From NCBI RefSeq assembly GCF_034427655.1, contig NZ_JAXOFX010000004.1:62001-126000 (forward strand): DNA of 64,000 nt, given 5' to 3'. The position numbers and the translations under genes are program-made. This DNA is from Robertmurraya_A mangrovi. GTDB lineage: Bacteria; Bacillota; Bacilli; Bacillales; Cytobacillaceae. The notes beneath the pieces were generated by a model. The model did not search any database, was not told the origin of the DNA, and worked only from the letters and a program-made list of their open reading frames with translations. Positions 34,985 through 43,732 of this stretch are shown piece after piece (within the stretch, counting starts at the first letter, position 1; every line of letters begins with the position of its first letter).

Positions 34985-35683
34985 CTATCCCCCTATCCGC
35001 AAAATGATATGTTTGTAGAAGCTATTGTATGATAGCTTATAGGTGATGAAGATGGCTAATAGCAGCATCGTTATTGAGTATATCCACTCAGGAAATGATA
35101 AAGATGTAAAGACCCCTTCCATAAGCAATAATCCAGCTTTACCAGGAATGAAATAAAGAATAGGTGATTCCCAAACTTTCAAAACTTCTAGTACAGGTAG
35201 GAAAAAAACAGTAACAAACAAAGGCGAAATCATCAAATATTGATTAATAGACTTTACTTGTACAGCAAATATGAAGCCTAGTAAGCTTGCAAATATTGAA
35301 TTCAATCCTACTCCTAGTATCAGTAGTGGCAGTCTCCAGGAAAGTCCAAATGATAACCCAAATATAATCAAACTCGAAATTATGGATAATACCCCTAAAG
35401 AGACGACTTTAGACCAAATAAACTCTGAAACACGTATGGGAGTAACAAATAAATGGTCATAAATGCCTTGATCTTTTTCTAGTAAAATAATGCCTCCAAT
35501 GAAAAACGAGCCGAGAAAAGAACAATCGGAAAATAGTAAAAACATGGCCGTTTGTTCCTTTACGCCTAAAGGAATCCAATATAGCAGTAAAATATATAAC
35601 ATGCTTACAATTAGGTAGGCGTAATATAGATAGTGTCGAAACTGAAACGTAATATCAGCTTTAATGGAAGACACTAGTCTCAT
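34985..35683 (-). CDS. ABC-2 type transporter permease
   Basis: A 232-residue membrane protein with about six segments and the ABC-2 core (EKDQGIYDHLFVTPIRVSEFIWSKV). It is like the permeases of fluoroquinolone-export-type ABC systems. Its ATG overlaps the stop of the ATPase gene, and the second, broken permease gene starts 4 bases after it. If the partner gene is truly broken, this protein may work alone or not at all. Confidence 0.8.
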   Translation of the reverse strand: MRLVSSIKADITFQFRHYLYYAYLIVSMLYILLLYWIPLGVKEQTAMFLLFSDCSFLGSFFIGGIILLEKDQGIYDHLFVTPIRVSEFIWSKVVSLGVLSIISSLIIFGLSFGLSWRLPLLILGVGLNSIFASLLGFIFAVQVKSINQYLMISPLFVTVFFLPVLEVLKVWESPILYFIPGKAGLLLMEGVFTSLSFPEWIYSITMLLLAIFITYKLSYNSFYKHIILRIGG

Positions 35684-36534
35684 AACAAACTCCTTCCGGT
35701 CACTTCAATAAAAATATCCTCTAATGAAGCTTCCTGTGTATGAATGGTTTTGATTTGATCGGTCTGAAGTAATGACTGAAACAGCTCGCTACTTTTTAAC
35801 TCCCTTAATAAAAATTCTTTTACTTCTGTCTGGCCTTCTGCTTCAAACTCAACTTGAACGGTTTTCTTCCCCTTTTGTAGCTTCAATTCCTTCGGTGAAT
35901 CTATCAAACTAATTTTTCCATCAACAATAAAAGCAACACGATCACAAATTTCCTCAGCTAGCATCATATTATGTGTGGTTATCACAACCGTTTTTCCTTC
36001 ATTTTTAAGCGCCAGAATTTTCTCTCTCATCACTTTGGAGTTAACAGGATCCAGTCCTGAGGTTGGTTCATCTAAGAAAATTAAATCAGGTTTATTTATG
36101 AGCGCACGACAGAAATTCAAGCGCATCTTCATCCCCTTTGAAAAAGCAGATACTTTTGTGGCATGATCTTTTTCTAAACCAACCGAACGAAGAAGTTCTA
36201 AAGGTTCAATCGTTTCAACTGAATACAGTCGACCAAAGTGCTGTAAATTCTCCAGGGCTGAGAATTTGCTATAAAAGTTTGGGAATTCAAAGGCCACACC
36301 TATTTTTTCATAATAATCTTGTTTAAGGGTTTTCAATTCAGATCCCATTACTTTAACGGAACCTTCGTAACCTTTAAGAAGACCAATTAATATTTTCTGG
36401 GTTGTACTCTTACCAGCTCCAGATGGTCCTAGAAAGCCAAAGATTTCCCCCTTCTGAATAGAAAAATTAATATTCTTAATGGTTTGAGTCTTTTTCCCGG
36501 GATATGAATACTGTAAATTTCTTACCTCTATCAT
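35680..36534 (-). CDS. ABC-2 transporter ATP-binding protein
   Basis: A 284-residue ATPase: Walker A GPSGAGKST (about 35-43), signature FSKGMKMRLNFCRAL, Walker B LIFLDEPTSGLDP, H loop TTHNM, and a C-terminal extension ending in SLEDIFIEVTG typical of DrrA/CcmA exporters. Overlaps with the TetR gene before and the permease after show tight coupling. Likely an export pump for drugs or lipids, controlled by the TetR protein. Confidence 0.88.
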   Translation of the reverse strand: MIEVRNLQYSYPGKKTQTIKNINFSIQKGEIFGFLGPSGAGKSTTQKILIGLLKGYEGSVKVMGSELKTLKQDYYEKIGVAFEFPNFYSKFSALENLQHFGRLYSVETIEPLELLRSVGLEKDHATKVSAFSKGMKMRLNFCRALINKPDLIFLDEPTSGLDPVNSKVMREKILALKNEGKTVVITTHNMMLAEEICDRVAFIVDGKISLIDSPKELKLQKGKKTVQVEFEAEGQTEVKEFLLRELKSSELFQSLLQTDQIKTIHTQEASLEDIFIEVTGRSLL

Positions 36535-37121
36535 GATTTATCATCCTTGAAAATTTGGTTGGAGATGGCTTCTGCTAAAAATTCTATGGCAGAATCATAG
36601 GTGGCTTCGCCTATTTCTTTTTTATGAAGGACCATAATAAAGAAGCCTCTAATTGCCCCGCTTATTTGTTCCTCTTTGCCCTCTCCAATTCCAAATGAAC
36701 GAAGCAAAGGCTTTAATAAATCTTCATCATTTTTTATATGTGCCTCAACGATTTTCTCTGGAAGCTTTCGTATTAAAAGTTCTAACTCTCCTTCAAAATA
36801 CAAGCGACGGATTAAAGGGTTTACTGAAATTAAGTTTATTCCCTTCAATAGAAAATCTTTAAAATGTTTAGCATTCATCGGCAGTACCAGTTCACTTAGT
36901 AAGCTTTTTTTAATTGCCTCTTCTTCACGTTCTAAGATTCGAAAATACAATTCTTCCTTAGATTGAAAAAACAAATAAAAGGATCCTTGTGCAATTCCAA
37001 CTGAATCCGTTAACTCTTTAATACTAGTCTTTTTTAAACCATGGGCAGAGAATAATTCCTTCCCCTTATCAAATAATTGAGATTGGATTTGTTCTCTTTC
37101 TATTTCTGTGAAACCACGCAT
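36531..37121 (-). CDS. TetR/AcrR-family regulator of the exporter operon
   Basis: A 196-residue regulator. The N-terminal helix-turn-helix is clear (LFSAHGLKKTSIKELTDSVG, then AQGSFYLFFQSKEELY), followed by a ligand-binding domain with no recognisable family. It is the first gene of the minus-strand operon with the ABC genes, so it probably represses its own operon through the palindrome at 37142-37172. The ligand is unknown but is likely an exporter substrate. Confidence 0.87.
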   Translation of the reverse strand: MRGFTEIEREQIQSQLFDKGKELFSAHGLKKTSIKELTDSVGIAQGSFYLFFQSKEELYFRILEREEEAIKKSLLSELVLPMNAKHFKDFLLKGINLISVNPLIRRLYFEGELELLIRKLPEKIVEAHIKNDEDLLKPLLRSFGIGEGKEEQISGAIRGFFIMVLHKKEIGEATYDSAIEFLAEAISNQIFKDDKS

Positions 37122-37141
37122 CTAATCACCCTCATTATGAA

Positions 37142-37172
37142 TATATGAATATTTTATTTTTTCATTCATATA
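37142..37172 (-). promoter_or_regulatory. TetR operator candidate
   Basis: Perfect 9-bp inverted repeat TATATGAAT (37142-37150) and ATTCATATA (37164-37172), spacer 13, placed 20 bases before the TetR start in the promoter region. Confidence 0.6.
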
Positions 37173-37335
37173 AAGATAGTAACATACACACCATAATATG
37201 GAAAAGGTATATTTGGTAAAGAATTTTCGACAATAGCTTATAGGAGAATATCAACCATTGAGGCCATAAAGAGTAAAAATTAGATTATTGTTTTGGGAAC
37301 TCCTACAATAGATATAATAGGAAAGATTCAAATAA

Positions 37336-37416
37336 AGTGATGAAGGTGATTATGTCACTTTAACAAATGAAGAAAGTGGAGTGGGAGAAGCCATTCTATT
37401 AGCCATTCAAGAGTAG
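37336..37416 (+). pseudogene. Possible gene tail remnant
   Basis: Within the 305-base gap 37122-37426, a 26-codon frame ends in TAG at 37414-37416 and reads DEGDYVTLTNEESGVGEA, then ILLAIQE. It has no start and follows a stop. It looks like the end of a deleted gene, but is too short to be sure. The rest of the gap holds only the operator and promoter region. Confidence 0.3.
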
Positions 37417-37426
37417 GAGGAGAAAA

Positions 37427-38500
37427 ATGAGGAAACTTTTTACCTTATTGCTATTTGTTCTATTTTTAATGGGTTGTTCACATAATCAAAAACCGGGTAG
37501 CGTCAATCAAGAGGATAAAGAAGTGAGTTCCCCTAGGCAGAATGTAGAGGTAGTGGCGGAGAATCTAAAGATTCCTTGGGCAATCAATAAAATAGATGAC
37601 AATTTTTATGTAAGCGAGCGAACGGGAAGTATTGTTGAAGTAAAAGATAATCAATTAAAACGCCAAAAGGTAGTACTTGAAAAGCCTCTTTCTACTGCTG
37701 CAGAGGCAGGATTATTAGGTTTTGTTCTTTCTCCTGATTTCTCAAGCACACAGCAAGCGTATGCCTATTATACATATGAGAACAATGGGAAGCAGTATAA
37801 TAGAATCGTTATTTTAACCTTTGATGGAACAGCTTGGAAGGAAGGAAAACTCCTAATCGATCGGATTCCTAGCGGTCAATATCACCATGGTGGCCGATTA
37901 GCGATTGGTCCTGATCAAAAGTTATATGCAACAACGGGGGATGCTACAGAACCTGATCTTGCTCAAGATAAACAGTCTTTAGGTGGTAAAATACTAAGAA
38001 TGAACCTAGATGGCTTTATTCCAAGTGATAATCCCTTTGGAGATTCTTATGTCTATAGTGTTGGTCACCGTAATCCTCAAGGTTTAGCTTGGACAAGTGA
38101 AGGGATTCTTTATGCGAGTGAACATGGTCCATCTGCACACGATGAAATCAATCAGATACAAGCAGGTAAAAACTATGGATGGCCAGTCATCCAAGGAGAC
38201 GAAGCGAAGCAAGGAATGGAAACCCCCTTGTTTCAATCAGGCAATGACTTTACTTGGGCTCCATCAGGGCTGAAGGCTTACAATAACAAGTTATATGTCG
38301 CTACCTTAAGAGGAAATGCCGTTAGAGAATTTGACTTAAAGACGGGAAAATCAAGAGAAGTCATCTCAGGACTAGGACGGATTCGAGATATTTATATTGA
38401 AGGAAATACCATATACTTTGTTAGCAACAATACAGATGGGCGAGGAACTCCACAGCCTAATGATGATAAACTTTATAAAATTCAGCTAGAGGACTTGTAG
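37427..38500 (+). CDS. PQQ-dependent sugar dehydrogenase-like lipoprotein
   Basis: A 357-residue lipoprotein: signal peptide with lipobox LMGC (Cys17), then a six-bladed beta-propeller of the glucose/sorbosone dehydrogenase family (EAGLLGFVLSPDF, HHGGRLAIGPDQKLYATTGDA, HRNPQGLAW, GKNYGWPVIQGDE). It would oxidise sugars outside the membrane with PQQ as cofactor. Bacilli seldom make PQQ, so the cofactor or activity is uncertain. GTAGGAGGAG lies before the ATG. Confidence 0.87.
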   Translation: MRKLFTLLLFVLFLMGCSHNQKPGSVNQEDKEVSSPRQNVEVVAENLKIPWAINKIDDNFYVSERTGSIVEVKDNQLKRQKVVLEKPLSTAAEAGLLGFVLSPDFSSTQQAYAYYTYENNGKQYNRIVILTFDGTAWKEGKLLIDRIPSGQYHHGGRLAIGPDQKLYATTGDATEPDLAQDKQSLGGKILRMNLDGFIPSDNPFGDSYVYSVGHRNPQGLAWTSEGILYASEHGPSAHDEINQIQAGKNYGWPVIQGDEAKQGMETPLFQSGNDFTWAPSGLKAYNNKLYVATLRGNAVREFDLKTGKSREVISGLGRIRDIYIEGNTIYFVSNNTDGRGTPQPNDDKLYKIQLEDL

Positions 38501-38523
38501 TTCTTCTCTAAAATCTCCAAAAA

Positions 38524-38556
38524 ATAAGGCTTGGTTTCTCACCAAGCCTTACCTTT
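38524..38556. terminator. Bidirectional terminator
   Basis: Perfect 10-bp stem AAGGCTTGGT (38526-38535) and ACCAAGCCTT (38541-38550) shared by the dehydrogenase and the convergent TetR gene. Confidence 0.85.
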
Positions 38557-39199
38557 TTGGAGAAAGTCCATGCATAATAAAGCGAATCGTTTCCTCGATT
38601 TCTGTTTCATCATCCCAGTCCACTTCAGGAAAGATTAAGTTTCTGGCAATGAGATATCCAAAAATACTAGAGGCAGCCATGCGTATGACTCGAGTAGGCG
38701 GGAGATCGATAATTTGGCCCTTTTCTTGATAGTGCTCAACAATCTGTTTAAAGCGATCATAGACTTTTAAAACAATATGTTCTTTAAACTGCTCTTTCAG
38801 TTCCGGCTGGAAAGGAATCTCTTGAATTAAGATTTTAAAAAGATCCATATTATTATTTAAAAACTTTAAACGATTTTCAATCATTGCTCTCAAGAAATCT
38901 TCAAATCGGTCATATTTCTGATTTAAAACTTTGTTTAAATCTTTGATAACAAAAGGTGCAAGTAGCTTCGCCATCATGGGTGCAACGATAAATAACAAAA
39001 GGTCTTTTTTGGTTTTATAGTGTCTAAAAATGGTTCCCTCAGCGACTCCTGCCTTTTTAGCAATCTCACTTGTAGATGTAGATGCATATCCTTTTTCAGC
39101 AAAAGACTCAATCGCAGCAATAATGATTTTTTTTTGTTTTTCTGTTAAGTCATCTTCGGAATCGAAGAGTTGTTCAATTAATTTTTCTTGGTCTGACAT
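38549..39199 (-). CDS. TetR/AcrR-family regulator (last gene of ABC operon)
   Basis: A 216-residue regulator with an N-terminal HTH (ESFAEKGYASTSTSEIAKKAG, then VAEGTIFRHYKTKKDL). It is the third gene of an operon ATPase-permease-TetR. The two AGTGAGT-N4-ACTCACT operators before the first gene are probably its targets, giving autoregulation of the whole exporter operon. Ligand unknown. Confidence 0.88.
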   Translation of the reverse strand: MSDQEKLIEQLFDSEDDLTEKQKKIIIAAIESFAEKGYASTSTSEIAKKAGVAEGTIFRHYKTKKDLLLFIVAPMMAKLLAPFVIKDLNKVLNQKYDRFEDFLRAMIENRLKFLNNNMDLFKILIQEIPFQPELKEQFKEHIVLKVYDRFKQIVEHYQEKGQIIDLPPTRVIRMAASSIFGYLIARNLIFPEVDWDDETEIEETIRFIMHGLSPKR

Positions 39200-39230
39200 G
39201 TTTAACCCCTTTGTTTGTTACAGTAATTAA

Positions 39231-40274
39231 TTATATTTTACGATACTTTCTTAAAGCTAAGATATTTAAAATCATAAAAAAGCAGGAAAAACCGAAAAGA
39301 ACAAGTAAATTTATATAAATATCTTCTAAACCGTATCCTCTAACCATAACATCACGAAGGGCTTCTGCCGCGTAATAGAGCGGTGTTAACACACCAATCC
39401 AGTTTAGCCATTCTGATATGGTCTCTAAATTAAACAATCCTGAAAAAAAGATTTGCGGTACGATTACGATAGGGATGAACTGAATCATTTGAAGTTCATT
39501 ATTAGCAAAAGCAGAAAGTAAGATACCTAATGTTAAGGCAGTTAAAGATAAAAGCAAGGTAATTAATAGAACATAAATAAAACTACCTTCCATAATCATT
39601 CCTAAAACATAAATGGCATAAGCTGCAATGATGGTTGCTTGAATGGTAGTAAATATCCCAAATCCAATCACATAACCTAACACAATCTCAGACTTTCTAA
39701 GGGGACTCGATAATAATCTTTCAAGCGTCCCTGTCGTTCTTTCTCGTAAAAACGACACTCCTGCAATAAGGAATACAAAAAAGAATACGAAAAATCCAAG
39801 AAGCACAGGTCCGAAATAATCAAACTGTCTCATATCACTGGAACCATGTAAGAAGTTAACGTCTGGTATAGTAGCTTGCTCGTTGGGTTGTAATGGTTTT
39901 AAAGCTCCTTCAAACCACTTCATCGTTGCTCCGTTCACACTTGGGTCACTACCCTCTAAAAAAATGGACACTTTTTGATCTTTAAATAAAAGATATCCGT
40001 CTAATTCTTTTGCGGAAAGATCTTCTTCAGCGTCTTTTAATTGCTCATAAGTGGTTACTTCCGCGTGACTTAAGTCTAACTGACTTTCAATCAATTCAGG
40101 AACTTGGACAAGCCCAACCTTTGGAACGTAATCATCTCCGTTAAAAACTAAATGGAGCATAGTTAATACAAGAATAGGAGCCACTATTAGTAGAGCCATC
40201 GTGCGCTTATCACGAAATATTTGTCTTAAGATTCTTATGACTAAAGCTTTAATTCTCACGTTTAACACCTCCAT
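39231..40274 (-). CDS. ABC-2 type transporter permease
   Basis: A 347-residue permease with one N-terminal membrane segment, a large extracellular loop (about 45-170) and a C-terminal group of five segments including the ABC-2 motif RERTTGTLERLLSSPLRKSEIVLGY. This is the YhgE/YadH-like layout of drug and lipid exporters. It overlaps the ATPase gene by 26 bases; the inner ATG about 25 bases later is also possible. Substrate unknown. Confidence 0.87.
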   Translation of the reverse strand: MEVLNVRIKALVIRILRQIFRDKRTMALLIVAPILVLTMLHLVFNGDDYVPKVGLVQVPELIESQLDLSHAEVTTYEQLKDAEEDLSAKELDGYLLFKDQKVSIFLEGSDPSVNGATMKWFEGALKPLQPNEQATIPDVNFLHGSSDMRQFDYFGPVLLGFFVFFFVFLIAGVSFLRERTTGTLERLLSSPLRKSEIVLGYVIGFGIFTTIQATIIAAYAIYVLGMIMEGSFIYVLLITLLLSLTALTLGILLSAFANNELQMIQFIPIVIVPQIFFSGLFNLETISEWLNWIGVLTPLYYAAEALRDVMVRGYGLEDIYINLLVLFGFSCFFMILNILALRKYRKI

Positions 40275-40974
40275 ATACTAGAAAAGCTTCTTCAATGTTA
40301 GAGGAATTTGATTGGGCTTTTAACTCTTCGGGTGTGCCTACAGCAATGAGTTTTCCGTCACGAATCATTCCTAATCGGTCACATTTTTCAGCTTCATCCA
40401 TAACATGGGTAGTTACGATGATCGTAGTTCCCTCTTTCTTTAATTCATAGAAAGCATCCCAAATACTCTTTCTTAAAACAGGGTCAATACCGACAGTCGG
40501 TTCATCTAGTATTAGCAGTTCTGGCTCATGCAATAGAGCAATAGCCAAGGACAGTCTTCTCTTCATTCCACCTGAATAGTTGGATATTAATTTGTTCATG
40601 TGTTCAGTCAATTCAACTACCCTCATGACTGTATCCATTCTTTCCTTTCGCTTTCTCCCAGTTAGACCATAAAGTGATGCGAAAAATTCTAGATTTTCTT
40701 TCGCAGATAATTCTCCATATAAAGCATCTGATTGTGCCATATAGCCCACTCTTTCGATCAGCTTGAGTGAGGGAACTTTCTGTTGAAACAAATAATTTTC
40801 ACCAGAGGTTGGTAAATCAAGTCCGACTAACTGTTTAACCAGTGTTGTTTTTCCAGCCCCGGATGGTCCTAAAAGACCGAATATTTCACCCTTGAAAATA
40901 TCTAGATTAATATTCACTAAGACTTGTTGTGTACCAAATGCTTTAGAAACATCTTTAATTGATACAAGTGCCAT
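40249..40974 (-). CDS. ABC transporter ATP-binding protein
   Basis: A 241-residue ATPase of the DrrA/CcmA class: Walker A GPSGAGKTT, signature YSGGMKRRLSLAIALL, Walker B LLILDEPTVGIDP, H loop TTHVMDEAEKCDR. It is the first gene of the ATPase-permease-TetR operon, with GGAGGCG before the ATG. The promoter region holds two palindromic operators. Confidence 0.9.
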   Translation of the reverse strand: MALVSIKDVSKAFGTQQVLVNINLDIFKGEIFGLLGPSGAGKTTLVKQLVGLDLPTSGENYLFQQKVPSLKLIERVGYMAQSDALYGELSAKENLEFFASLYGLTGRKRKERMDTVMRVVELTEHMNKLISNYSGGMKRRLSLAIALLHEPELLILDEPTVGIDPVLRKSIWDAFYELKKEGTTIIVTTHVMDEAEKCDRLGMIRDGKLIAVGTPEELKAQSNSSNIEEAFLVYGGVKREN

Positions 40975-40994
40975 TTTATTCGCCTCCTTTTAAA

Positions 40995-41064
40995 GAGTGA
41001 GTAATCACTCATTATTATCATATGCTGATTTCTGAAAAATGTAAAGTGAGTAATCACTCACTTT
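40995..41064 (-). promoter_or_regulatory. Twin TetR operators
   Basis: Two near-identical palindromes: AGTGAGT-AATC-ACTCATT around 40996-41013, and AAAGTGAGT-AATC-ACTCACTTT at 43-64 of the same hundred (41043-41064). Their centres are about 49 bases apart. They lie just upstream of the ABC operon and are the likely sites of the TetR protein encoded at its end. Confidence 0.75.
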
Positions 41065-41110
41065 TGCAAGTTTGGAATTTAAACTAATAAGTTACTGTTC
41101 TAGGAAAGAA

Positions 41111-41142
41111 AAAAATAGCAAGGACAACTCCTTGCTATTTTC
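41111..41142 (-). terminator. Terminator of the MarC gene
   Basis: AAAATAGCAAGGA and TCCTTGCTATTTT form a perfect 13-bp stem with A/T flanks. Confidence 0.88.
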
Positions 41143-41143
41143 C

Positions 41144-41782
41144 CTATATTTTTAACATTGTACGTACAATCGGCGTTAATCCGCTAACGATAAATTCAAC
41201 AGCGATAACCATAACAATGAGCCCCATTAAACGCATTAAAATATTATTTCCGGTCTCACCGAGTAAGTCGTAAATTTTAGTAGAGTTTAAAAGAATGAGA
41301 TATGTAGCTAAACAAACAATGAATATAACCGCAATGAGTATACCCTTTAAGGCATAATTCCCCACCGCTGTGTCCATCATTAAAATGGCATTTGTAATTG
41401 CACCAGGCCCACAAATCATTGGGATAGCTAGTGGAGTAATGGAAATATCATTTGTATAACTTTTGACTTCTTTTTCTGAGATTTTTGTTTTTACTAGACG
41501 AGCTTGTAGCATATCTTGTCCCATTAAAAAGAAGATCACTCCTCCAACAACTTTTAAACTATTAATCGTTATTCCAAAAAATTTAAATATTAATTGTCCC
41601 GTAATAGCAAATAAAATAAGGATGATAAAAGAGACAATGGTTGCTTTTAGAGCTGTCTTTTTCTTCATCTCCTGATCTAGTTCTGCTGTCATCGTTAAGT
41701 AAATAGGCATAACACCTAATGGATTGATTAATGTAAAGAATGATGTTAAAGCTAGGATTGCAAAGGCAAAATACTCGTTCAT
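41144..41782 (-). CDS. MarC-family integral membrane protein
   Basis: A 212-residue protein with six hydrophobic segments and the family stretches TLINPLGVMPIYL and PLAIPMICGPGAITNAI. MarC proteins were once linked to multiple drug resistance, but their function is unproven. ATG 41782 is chosen because GGAGGT lies 5 bases upstream; that sequence overlaps an in-frame ATG at 41794, which lacks its own ribosome site. Single-gene unit. Confidence 0.87.
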   Translation of the reverse strand: MNEYFAFAILALTSFFTLINPLGVMPIYLTMTAELDQEMKKKTALKATIVSFIILILFAITGQLIFKFFGITINSLKVVGGVIFFLMGQDMLQARLVKTKISEKEVKSYTNDISITPLAIPMICGPGAITNAILMMDTAVGNYALKGILIAVIFIVCLATYLILLNSTKIYDLLGETGNNILMRLMGLIVMVIAVEFIVSGLTPIVRTMLKI

Positions 41783-41929
41783 AGAAACCTCCATTTTTAA
41801 GAGAATCGTATATAGTATAGCAAGAAATGGTAGTGGAATAGGGATTTATTTTTATGAATGGAAAAACAACTACTCTACTAAATAATCAAGTATAATAGGA
41901 ATAGTTGTTGATAAAGGAGACGGTAAAGG

Positions 41930-43225
41930 GTGAATATCCATACTTTTAATCCTGAAGAAAAGATAAGAGAAATAAAAAGGAATTTCTATTTAGATACGTT
42001 CCATATTACTGACTGGAGTATTCGTCAAATAATCTCACCTTTAAAAGAGACATCATATGTTTTAAATATAGAATTCTATCCGCCAAATCAAACATACGAA
42101 AAAGGGGGAGACTTCAATCCTGATGGTACCGTTATTATTGAATGGGAAATCAACTTAAACTTGTTAAAAACGTTCATAATTGTCGGTGGATTAGATAAGA
42201 GAGAGATTCCTAAGAATGAAAAGGACCCTCAAATAATAGTGAACGACTGGTTGGATTGCTGGCTAGGCGTGAAAATAGAGGATTTAAAACTAGAATTTAA
42301 AAAGGAATCGGAAAACGAGACTGAATTTAGTTACCGCTCGGTATTGAATCATATACTCGTTTATCCATCAGGCAATATAGTTATTAAAGTTAATGAACGA
42401 GGAAACATTACTTTTTATTCTATATACGGATTACTTCCATCTCTATATTTCTTGAATTTTGACGGAGGAATAGAGACTTTTCTTGGAGACATAGGTAAGA
42501 TAAGCAGAGAACGACTTGGAAGAATAGCAATGCCTAAAATGGATTCAAAAGGTCGATTAACTTATGAGCTTTACTACGGTATCGAGGAAACTTTTATAGA
42601 TGCAAAAGGGGAATGGAGTCATTCTTATGATGTGTTACAAAAAGACGGGTATCAAGTAAACGTAGAAATGACTCTAGAGTGGCATGAAAAAGATGAGTTA
42701 CTTAAAGCAAAAATCAATATTCAACCTTTGGACAAGCTCTTTAGTCAATTTAATGAAAGAGTGAGCTTTCATTCTAACCACCCAAGTCAGCCTATTCATC
42801 CAGATTTAGAACCAATAGATACTGAGCTTGAACAAAATATTATTCTGCTAATTAAAAGCTACTTAAAAGATAAAGGGACTGAATCGGGAGAGTATATTTT
42901 ACAAACTTTAGTCAGAGAACAAGGAATGATCCTTGCTATGATTCTTCCAATCAATTCAGATCTTAAAGAGACGAAGAAGAAATTTATTTTTATCAACCCA
43001 AAAGAACTTGAGATTGTTCAAATAATGGAAAAGCCGTTAGGAACAGAAAGTAAAATAAATGTCCTAATTCATCTGTCAGAAGAAGACGCACTAAAAAAAC
43101 TGGAGAAGCATATCACTTTAAGCCCTTATTATGTATTTATTAAAAAGGAGCAACCATTAAAGAAAATGTTTTTAATCGATTGCCCTGTACTTGTCCATTG
43201 TCAAACAGGTGAAATATACGAATAA
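41930..43225 (+). CDS. Unknown 431-residue soluble protein
   Basis: I do not recognise this protein. It is soluble, rich in Glu, Lys and Ile, and has no signal peptide or membrane segment. The first half (about 1-170) and the last third (about 290-431) appear as separate mixed alpha/beta parts, with a Trp-containing central stretch (DAKGEWSHSYDVLQ). Start GTG 41930 is supported by AAAGGAGACGG about 7 bases upstream. It is followed by 14 bases and then the SRPBCC gene, and both end at one terminator, so they are probably co-transcribed. Confidence 0.7.
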   Translation: MNIHTFNPEEKIREIKRNFYLDTFHITDWSIRQIISPLKETSYVLNIEFYPPNQTYEKGGDFNPDGTVIIEWEINLNLLKTFIIVGGLDKREIPKNEKDPQIIVNDWLDCWLGVKIEDLKLEFKKESENETEFSYRSVLNHILVYPSGNIVIKVNERGNITFYSIYGLLPSLYFLNFDGGIETFLGDIGKISRERLGRIAMPKMDSKGRLTYELYYGIEETFIDAKGEWSHSYDVLQKDGYQVNVEMTLEWHEKDELLKAKINIQPLDKLFSQFNERVSFHSNHPSQPIHPDLEPIDTELEQNIILLIKSYLKDKGTESGEYILQTLVREQGMILAMILPINSDLKETKKKFIFINPKELEIVQIMEKPLGTESKINVLIHLSEEDALKKLEKHITLSPYYVFIKKEQPLKKMFLIDCPVLVHCQTGEIYE

Positions 43226-43239
43226 ATAGAGGTGAAATA

Positions 43240-43677
43240 ATGGCAGATTTCAGAGTTTATGCGATTATCCGTAAACCAGTAGAAGATGTATTTAATTACG
43301 CCGTTAATTTAGAAAATGCTCCAAAGTTTATGCCTTTTGTAAAGAAGACGGTGAAATCAACAAATGAGCCTATCCAAAAAGGGAGTAAGTTCATTGAAAC
43401 GAGATTGATTCGTGGGAAAGAAACGAAGGCAGAATTAGAGCTGACTGAGTATAATCCAAATCATTCCTATACGGTTGTAAACGCTGCTAATGGATTAGTG
43501 ACAACCTATCACTATATTTTTGAAGAAATTGAAGAGGGAACTCAGGCTGAGTTACAGGTAGCGGTTAATCCTAAAGGACTTTTTAGTTTTTTAACTAAGA
43601 AAGCATTAGTAAATATTATCAAAAAAGAAGATGGCCATCAGTTGGGTTATCTTAAAGATGTTCTGGAAGAAGAGTAA
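43240..43677 (+). CDS. SRPBCC (START/polyketide cyclase-like) family protein
   Basis: A 145-residue helix-grip protein: N-terminal strand FRVYAIIRKPVEDVF followed by NYAVNLENAPKFMPF, a typical SRPBCC opening, and a long C-terminal helix. Such proteins bind hydrophobic ligands; the ligand is unknown here. GAGGTGA lies 6 bases before the ATG. It probably forms an operon with the 431-residue protein. Confidence 0.8.
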   Translation: MADFRVYAIIRKPVEDVFNYAVNLENAPKFMPFVKKTVKSTNEPIQKGSKFIETRLIRGKETKAELELTEYNPNHSYTVVNAANGLVTTYHYIFEEIEEGTQAELQVAVNPKGLFSFLTKKALVNIIKKEDGHQLGYLKDVLEEE

Positions 43678-43706
43678 AAAGAGTTCGCACACCTGCGAAC
43701 TCTTTT
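43676..43706. terminator. Bidirectional terminator
   Basis: AAAAGAGTTCGCA and TGCGAACTCTTTT form a perfect 13-bp stem between the SRPBCC gene and bshB2. Confidence 0.9.
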
Positions 43707-43732
43707 CTGTTTTATATGTCCACATTTGGCTG

